In this document: positions 35,970 to 40,432 of the stretch, piece after piece
Layout of the letters: the number at the start of each line of letters is the position of its first letter
Position numbering within the stretch: the first letter of the stretch is position 1
Source: a bacterium
Lineage (GTDB): Bacteria > SM23-81 > DAOVCL01
Length of the DNA: 40,432 nt
Direction of reading: 5' to 3'
NCBI GenBank assembly: GCA_029932675.1
Contig: JAOZPP010000022.1
Span: forward strand, 1 to 40,432
The notes under the pieces: generated by a model
What the model was told of the DNA's origin: nothing
The model's input: only the letters and a program-made list of their open reading frames with translations
Databases searched by the model: none
Program-made: the position numbers and the translations under genes

Positions 35970-36289
35970 ACAACTCCCCTCCTCTTAATTGTTCCGGGCC
36001 TGGAAGTCAAGAAGGCTGTAATGATAAACCCCTCTTCTTTATCCTCTCTGTAAACAACAACACAGTACTTTTGTGTGATATTCGTTTCGTCATAATACTT
36101 TAAGGCAAGAAGTTCACCTTTTAGACCTTCTACAATGCAGTCTGGTGAACTTACTGTCTCCATAATTTTGTCTATATTCCCCGCCATATAGTCATGAGAT
36201 TCGACAATATGAAACCACTGCTTGAGGGTCAGACGGATTGCCTTACCAGAGACGGATTTCGTAGTTTCAAGGATTTCTATCTTCTGCAC
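35957..36289 (-). CDS. Putative BECR-fold RNase toxin (DUF4258/PBECR-like)
   Basis: A 110-residue protein: IRLTLKQWFHIVESHDYMAG (H in a WxHI..H context), NIDKIMETVSSPDCIVEG, KYCVVVYREDKEEGFIITAFLTSR. This arrangement (early His, C-terminal TAF.TSR strand) recalls Barnase-EndoU-ColicinE5-RelE-like nucleases. The family assignment is from pattern memory and not secure. GTG start at 36289; an in-frame TAA lies 9 nt upstream, so no longer form exists. Promoter at 36371-36400. Partner: the DUF2283 protein overlapping its end. Confidence 0.7.
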   Translation of the reverse strand: MQKIEILETTKSVSGKAIRLTLKQWFHIVESHDYMAGNIDKIMETVSSPDCIVEGLKGELLALKYYDETNITQKYCVVVYREDKEEGFIITAFLTSRPGTIKRRGVVWAK

Positions 36290-36370
36290 TCCCTTTTACT
36301 CACCCTGTTTATCCTTTTCCCATCAAGAGATATCATACAATCTTCTCCTACAAATTCTCCTCTTCTACTA

Positions 36371-36400
36371 AATATACACCCTATTGCCCTAAAATGTCAA
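36371..36400 (-). promoter_or_regulatory. Promoter of the DUF2283 pair
   Basis: On the minus strand TTGACA (36400-36395), 18 nt, TATATT (36376-36371); leader of about 75 nt to the GTG at 36289. Confidence 0.7.
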
Positions 36401-36523
36401 GATCCTTCATGGGGCTTCAATCTGTGTTCCATCACAACCTACGAGGTCGGAGCTGCAGTTCACCTCCCCTTAGTCCTCCCCCATCAAGGGGGAGGGAATC
36501 GTCCGGAAGGCCAGGAAGTCATT

Positions 36524-36629
36524 TCTATTCTGGACACATATAGATCCAGATTTTGCAATCACTCCAAGGGGGGAAAAGCCCCGTCAGGGCAGGAGCCCTG
36601 ACGGCACAGAATGACTTGCGTTAATCTGC
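36524..36629. repeat. Direct repeat right of the DUF2283 pair
   Basis: Second copy of 35563-35677, same orientation, offset 961 bp, including the CGTCAGGGC/GCCCTGACG hairpin. The stretch 36401-36782 otherwise holds a CCTCCCCC-ATCAA-GGGGGAGG hairpin near 36476-36496 and the promoter at 36688-36716. Confidence 0.88.
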
Positions 36630-36687
36630 CCCGATTTCACCCAATGAGATACCTATGCAACCTTCCCTTCCGACTCTCCTCTTCCAA

Positions 36688-36716
36688 TGAATATCCCCCA
36701 TTGCCAAGGATGTCAA
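36688..36716 (-). promoter_or_regulatory. Orphan promoter facing the direct repeat
   Basis: On the minus strand TTGACA (36716-36711), 17 nt, TATTCA (36693-36688). No gene starts between it and the repeat at 36524-36629; it resembles the promoter at 36371-36400 in its flanks (GGCAAT.GGG before the -10 box). Confidence 0.55.
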
Positions 36717-36782
36717 GACTCTTTGGGGAAAATGCTAAGGTTGGATGTTATAGTGGGTTAGGCTGAGGGTAGGTAGCTCACA

Positions 36783-37215
36783 CTATGGGCGCTCCAATAG
36801 AACTTCTCCGATAGCATAGTCGCAGATTAGGCGAAAACGGTTGATAATATCGCGGCCTAGGACCGAGGGAAGTGGCAAGAGCCGGGAAACTTCCCCAGGG
36901 GTAACTGATCAAGGTCATGTTGGGTGACCCAAATGTCCTGCTGAAGCAAGAAGTCGCCTTCACTCGTGGCAAAAGCTATCTCTACATCCCGCAAAACGAA
37001 TGAACGGACGCTCCCTCCGATCCCAACAATAGGTATCTCCGCGGGCACCAGTGCCTTCAGAGGAATCCCCAGAAGTTTTATATCACGGTCAAGAAGCGTG
37101 GTCCTGGCTGCGCACCCGTGTCAGCCAAAAGCCAACTTGTTCCTTCAAACCAAACTGACCTAAGATGAACTGCAAAATATGGTGCATCGGCAACGAAATG
37201 TCCACGAATAATCAT
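36783..37215 (-). pseudogene. Retropepsin-like aspartyl protease, two frameshifts
   Basis: The gene starts MIIRGHFVADAPYFAVHLRS (ATG at 37215), reaches the catalytic motif LLADTGA, and is then shifted by one base. The next frame gives RTTLLDRDIKLLGIPLKALV, PAEIPIVGIGGSVRSFVLRD and LQQDIWVTQHDLDQLPLG; after a second one-base shift near 36895 it ends RLLPLPSVLGRDIINRFRLI..VLLERP-stop. This is a complete single-domain retropepsin-like protein (DTG, then LGRDII) split over three frames. The ATG overlaps the stop of the DUF5678 gene (ATGA). Sequencing error is possible, but two shifts make decay likely. Confidence 0.85.
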
Positions 37216-37442
37216 AGAATCATCTCTAAGGGCTCGCGGGTTATGAACTCTATACAGGTATGCGCAGGATTTGACAACTTATTCCTCAATCTCATTAAAT
37301 CAGAGTCACTTGCAATAACCTGATAATTCCTCACCCCAATCCATTGATCAGCATATTTCTCAAACAAATCATCAAAATTCTCATATACCCAAATGTGGTC
37401 ACTTTCAAAATCGAGAATCTCCTTAGTCAATTGCTCAGCCAT
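37212..37442 (-). CDS. DUF5678 protein, partner of the retropepsin-like gene
   Basis: A 76-residue protein: MAEQLTKEILDFESDHIWVY, ENFDDLFEKYADQWIGVRNYQVIASDSD, LMRLRNKLSNP, matching DUF5678 (ENLEELxEKYxGKWVAI..KVIA). The frame is open to 37601, but AAGGAGG 7 nt before the ATG at 37442 fixes the start. DUF5678 genes often stand before aspartyl-protease-like genes, as here with ATGA coupling. The pair's function is unknown; a toxin-antitoxin-like arrangement is an inference. Confidence 0.8.
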   Translation of the reverse strand: MAEQLTKEILDFESDHIWVYENFDDLFEKYADQWIGVRNYQVIASDSDLMRLRNKLSNPAHTCIEFITREPLEMIL

Positions 37443-37685
37443 GCTAAAGCCTCCTTGTTTAGTAAATACCTTTAATGTGGGGCTCTCTGGAAGTGTGTGG
37501 GAATAACCTGCTTTATTAACGGGATAGAATAGCATTGGTATAGTTCTCCTCTCTGGTGATGGGAGAGAATTAGATAAAAAACGGGTATCACCCTCACCCA
37601 CCCATCAAGGGAGAAGAGGCTGTTTCGGATGCCCACCCTACAGGAGAGAAGTTAACTGTCGGGTCAACTTTCCAGGTCTCTCAGA

Positions 37686-37845
37686 TGAAAGAAAAGCCTG
37701 CCTTAATTTGGTCCTCCGACAGCCCGGCTGTCGTGTGCTATTGATTTCCGACCCAAAGAGATATTGTTGAGCCCCATGGCTTTGTTCCTCCTCAACCATT
37801 TCCCCCCTTTGCCAGGAAACTCTTCGTCTTTATCCTCGGGATCTG
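37686..37845 (-). ncRNA. Structured leader RNA 2, GEMM-I (c-di-GMP) riboswitch-like, with terminator
   Basis: Same architecture as leader 1: promoter (37852-37880), AGATCCCGAGGATAAAGA near the 5' end, CCTGGCAAAG, GGAGGAACAAAGCC, ATGGGGCTCAAC, AGCCGGGCTGTCGGAGGA. GTTGAG/CTCAAC forms a stem. TCCT..GGCA can pair with TGTC..AGGA, changed from leader 1 in a way that keeps pairing (G-U and G-C). AAGGCAGGCT followed by TTTCTTTC gives the alternative terminator (37686-37730). The DUF5678 gene is about 245 nt downstream and could be the controlled gene. Confidence 0.5.
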
Positions 37846-37851
37846 AAATTA

Positions 37852-37880
37852 AAGATAGTAACTTCTTTCCGCTTTGTCAA
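37852..37880 (-). promoter_or_regulatory. Promoter of leader 2
   Basis: On the minus strand TTGACA (37880-37875), 17 nt, TATCTT (37857-37852). Confidence 0.75.
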
Positions 37881-38443
37881 GATTTTTTGGACGGCTAAGC
37901 CGGCGGAGGTTACTATGGCTGGAGGGGAAAAGTTAGGGGAGAAGCGACAAAATCCTCACCCTCCCCCTAAAGCCGGGTAGAAGAACACCTGGTGCTGATT
38001 AATTTTTGATAAGTGAAGATCAATGCCCATATTAGCTTATGGATCTCTTGGAATCAATAATCTTTAGAAGAAGTTGAGTTGAAGTATGGCAGGGCAATTG
38101 AGAGGGTAGGGCTTGCTTTTTGCCATCTTAGTTCCTCTCGGAGGAGCTGTAGGTCTATACCTCCGGGTTTAGAGTGCTGTCACTCCGGTCACAGCAAAGT
38201 ATCCTTGCCTGTCGGACAAAGGCCCATACAGCACTACCGATCGAAACAAAGACTCATCTACCTTTCCGGGTTATTGAATTTTAGCCCAGAAAGTGTTCTT
38301 TAGCCCCCCTGACTTTCCCCCCTCCGATTCCTCCACCCATTTCGTTTATCCATAATATGACCAAATTCCTGACAAGGGAAGGTAGGGACGCTGTCACTCA
38401 CTGAAAAGCCGAGGCAGCCAGACAGGCTTCTGACTTTGCTTTT
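37881..38443. other. Gene-free stretch with hairpin remnants
   Basis: No gene is supported. GTTTAGAGTGCTGTCACTCC with GTCACAGCA (about 38167-38206) is a partial copy of the E part of the composite hairpin element. On the minus strand at about 38296-38395, GGAGGAATCGGAGGGGGG and GGGGGGCTAAAG resemble a decayed third copy of the leader RNAs. The region also serves as the 3' end of the DUF3857 gene that follows. Confidence 0.5.
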
Positions 38444-40381
38444 CTATCCACTAGGGTGAAAAAGGGTTACATTCCTGCGCTCAGAGGCCAAAATGGATTC
38501 AAAGAATGACTTGACCTCCTCGTAATTTTCCTTCGAAACCTTACTTCTGTTGAGGGAAAGCTGTTTATTCAAAATAACCCTCTCCCCGTCTACGGTACAG
38601 GAGTAAAGGTAATCCCCAAAACTGGATGATCTGGTCAGGACATCGGGAATGGCCTTAATGGTGAAACCCGTAGGTATCCCTATGTTTATAATGTCGATTA
38701 AGGATCTACGGAAACCAAAGACTATGGTGTGCTCCCTGTTCTTTCTGGTAAGCTTCGCAACCATCTGATTTCTTAAGACACTTGGGCTAAAAACGAAGAG
38801 ATCTTCGATTTGCTGTGCATACTGGGGGAGCCGATACCGGTAATTGAGGATCAAAGGTTGGGAGAGTTCGAAGAGCCCAGAGATTGAGTACTCCTCCAGT
38901 ATCGCCCCTGGAGAGGCAGATGAGAGGGCATTCTCGAGCCATTCCTTCTGTTCCCTTTCCCCAAGGGGCTGTAAGAAGGAGCGCGCCAAGGCTGCCTCTT
39001 GCCCGGTCTTTGTGCTCTGCACAGAGCAGAGCAAGGATCCATCCTCCTTAATATCTACCTGACATTCATGGATTGTCCTATTAGCACTCGCCGGTGAAGA
39101 GGGAATGGCAATCAATTTGCTCCCTTTTTCTTTAATGAATAGCCCCTTTGTATCTTCCAGGTACCAAGGTATTTTCCCAAACGGGGTAGCCCGAGACGTG
39201 GCATCTAAGAGTATGTAATCATCGCTGGAAGTATATTCCTTTTCACCTTTAATTACTACCCCCTCATAGCCTTCCATACCGGAAAAATAATCTGCCGGAA
39301 TAGCTACCACCATATGGTTAAACTGTTGAGCAGATATAAACTGTTCATTCACCTCCCCGGAGGTGTTTGTCCGAGCCAGCACTGGATAGGCATCTACCCC
39401 AACCTCTTTTAACATAGTAATGAAGAGAAAGGCCTTGTCCTTGCAGTCTCCATACCTATTTGCAAAGACCTTGGCCGGCTTGTGAGGAATGACCCTATCT
39501 TCCTTTATCTCAATTGCTACATAACGAATTTTCGATTGGACAAAGTCGTATATCGCTGCTATCTTCTCCATTGGACCCATAGAGGATTCTGTAATCTCTT
39601 TCACCTTCGACTTGATAGCCTTGTCAGCTTTAATCTTCTCTTTCACCCGCAGCCAGTAGTTATGCCCCACGATTTCCCATGAGTCGCCTTCGATTGGAAG
39701 GGTCACTCCGAACATAGACAATGATGTGAGCGTAAAACAGATCCTTGTGGTCACCTCTGAGGGAGGGGGCATATAGGGTTCACGGACGATAGGAGGCGCG
39801 TTTCTCACTTTAAAAACGGCTTTTACCCTCCCTTGGGGGTGAGATACGACCTTCTCTACTTCAAGCCCTCTCTTCTTAACAAGCAAATAGTTATACTGCA
39901 AGAAGGGTGGAATGTCGAGGGTAAAGGAAGAGAGCAAGACAGGTTCTTCTCTCTGGAACTGCCAGGTGGAGGCAAGGGGAACTTTGTACAAGACAGAATA
40001 AGAGTATTCAATGACTGAACCAGGTTCTGCACCGGGCAGAGCAAAGACCTTGGCCTTAGAGTCAGTATAAAGAACATACTGGGGGAAGAGGGATTTCTCA
40101 TGTATATCCTCTGGTTGGAGTTCCACAACAGTTCCATCCCTCCGAATGGTTCTCCCCCTTATATTGCGTACCTCACTTCCTGAGGAGAAGGGAATCTGTA
40201 TGGTTGCGTACTTCAGTCCTGCCTCATTGAGAATTTTCGCCACTACATGCCTTGTGAAAACATAGTGCTCTGTGACAGAGAACTCGCCTTCGTCCATAAG
40301 AAATACTGCACTTGCGCTTGGATAATCCTCCTGTGTAGGCGTTTTACCCACATCGATCTCTTCCCAAGTTACCTTCTTCAA
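38444..40381 (-). CDS. DUF3857 / transglutaminase-like protein, intact triad, N-terminus uncertain
   Basis: 645 residues from a TTG at 40381. The DUF3857 domain includes YVFTRHVVAKILNEAGLKYA and GAEPGSVIEYSYSV. The transglutaminase-like part has C313 (YGDCKDKAFLF), H356 (FNHMVVAI) and D393 (ILLDATS). The two paralogues at 21.7-25.6 kb begin with signal peptides; here none is visible. Codons before the TTG (ESPNADFR) read like protein, but a TAG lies 12 codons upstream with no ATG between. So either the TTG is the start and the protein is not exported in the usual way, or the gene begins beyond the window and has a nonsense or frameshift change. The upstream end is at the window edge. Confidence 0.8.
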   Translation of the reverse strand: MKKVTWEEIDVGKTPTQEDYPSASAVFLMDEGEFSVTEHYVFTRHVVAKILNEAGLKYATIQIPFSSGSEVRNIRGRTIRRDGTVVELQPEDIHEKSLFPQYVLYTDSKAKVFALPGAEPGSVIEYSYSVLYKVPLASTWQFQREEPVLLSSFTLDIPPFLQYNYLLVKKRGLEVEKVVSHPQGRVKAVFKVRNAPPIVREPYMPPPSEVTTRICFTLTSLSMFGVTLPIEGDSWEIVGHNYWLRVKEKIKADKAIKSKVKEITESSMGPMEKIAAIYDFVQSKIRYVAIEIKEDRVIPHKPAKVFANRYGDCKDKAFLFITMLKEVGVDAYPVLARTNTSGEVNEQFISAQQFNHMVVAIPADYFSGMEGYEGVVIKGEKEYTSSDDYILLDATSRATPFGKIPWYLEDTKGLFIKEKGSKLIAIPSSPASANRTIHECQVDIKEDGSLLCSVQSTKTGQEAALARSFLQPLGEREQKEWLENALSSASPGAILEEYSISGLFELSQPLILNYRYRLPQYAQQIEDLFVFSPSVLRNQMVAKLTRKNREHTIVFGFRRSLIDIINIGIPTGFTIKAIPDVLTRSSSFGDYLYSCTVDGERVILNKQLSLNRSKVSKENYEEVKSFFESILASERRNVTLFHPSG

Positions 40382-40432
40382 CCTGAAATCGGCATTTGGG
40401 GATTCGATATTTTGCTAAGTGTCTATAGTGTA

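Noticed and set aside
36194-36601. 135-codon plus-strand frame
   Set aside because: Overlaps the BECR-like gene, its promoter and the direct repeat; composition is not protein-like.
38296-38395. Third copy of the leader RNA
   Set aside because: GGAGGAATCGGAGG and GGGCTAAAG match in part, but ACAAAGCC and AGCCGGGCTG are missing and no good promoter or terminator is seen; at most a relic.

Overview
The window looks like a chromosome segment of an uncultured anaerobic bacterium from a candidate phylum near the FCB group (KSB1, Zixibacteria, TA06 or WOR-3 type). Three things point there: two secreted proteins end in a type IX-like (Por) C-terminal sorting domain, the methylmalonyl-CoA mutase is of the split-subunit kind, and DUF3857/transglutaminase proteins occur three times. 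This placement is inference; no marker gene is present. Promoters are clear sigma70-type boxes (TTGACA, mostly 17-18 nt, TAtaaT-like), and ribosome binding sites are of the GGAGG kind.

Layout. 156-3305 (+) is a secreted beta-helix protein. 3656-9586 (-) holds an acyl-CoA carboxyltransferase (pccB type), a DUF433/DUF5615 toxin-antitoxin pair whose toxin is interrupted, and a translationally coupled set of metallo-beta-lactamase hydrolase, B12-binding mutase subunit and mutase catalytic subunit. From a divergent promoter region at about 9.6-9.75 kb, a rightward metabolic block runs to 20546: three acyl-CoA dehydrogenases (the first without its catalytic glutamate), a small HTH protein and a Cys-rich protein, etfB, etfA, a large HdrA-like flavoprotein carrying a GltD-type NAD(P)H module, and an HdrC-HdrB fusion. 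MeaB (-) follows convergently. Together these genes describe oxidation of acyl-CoAs with electrons going through ETF to an Hdr-type complex, and handling of propionyl-/methylmalonyl-CoA through carboxyltransferase, mutase and the mutase chaperone MeaB.

21.7-25.6 kb (-) holds two tandem DUF3857/transglutaminase envelope proteins, one of them a predicted pseudoenzyme. 27.1-32.4 kb (-) is a 1766-residue SBBP beta-propeller protein with a sorting domain. A third DUF3857 protein (-) closes the window.

25.6-38.4 kb, apart from the SBBP gene, is an accessory zone of small toxin-antitoxin-like pairs (ParE/antitoxin, UPF0175/DUF3368, DUF104/broken VapC, DUF2283/BECR-like, DUF5678/broken retropepsin-like protease) in long non-coding stretches rich in hairpin repeats. 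Three pairs lie between direct repeats offset by about 1 kb. Two related leader RNAs, each with promoter and terminator, resemble GEMM-I (c-di-GMP) riboswitches. A multi-hairpin element with a conserved order of stems recurs at several places. Structured inserts have also entered two genes: in frame in the beta-helix gene and disruptively in the DUF5615 toxin. No tRNA, rRNA, CRISPR array or recognisable transposase was seen.
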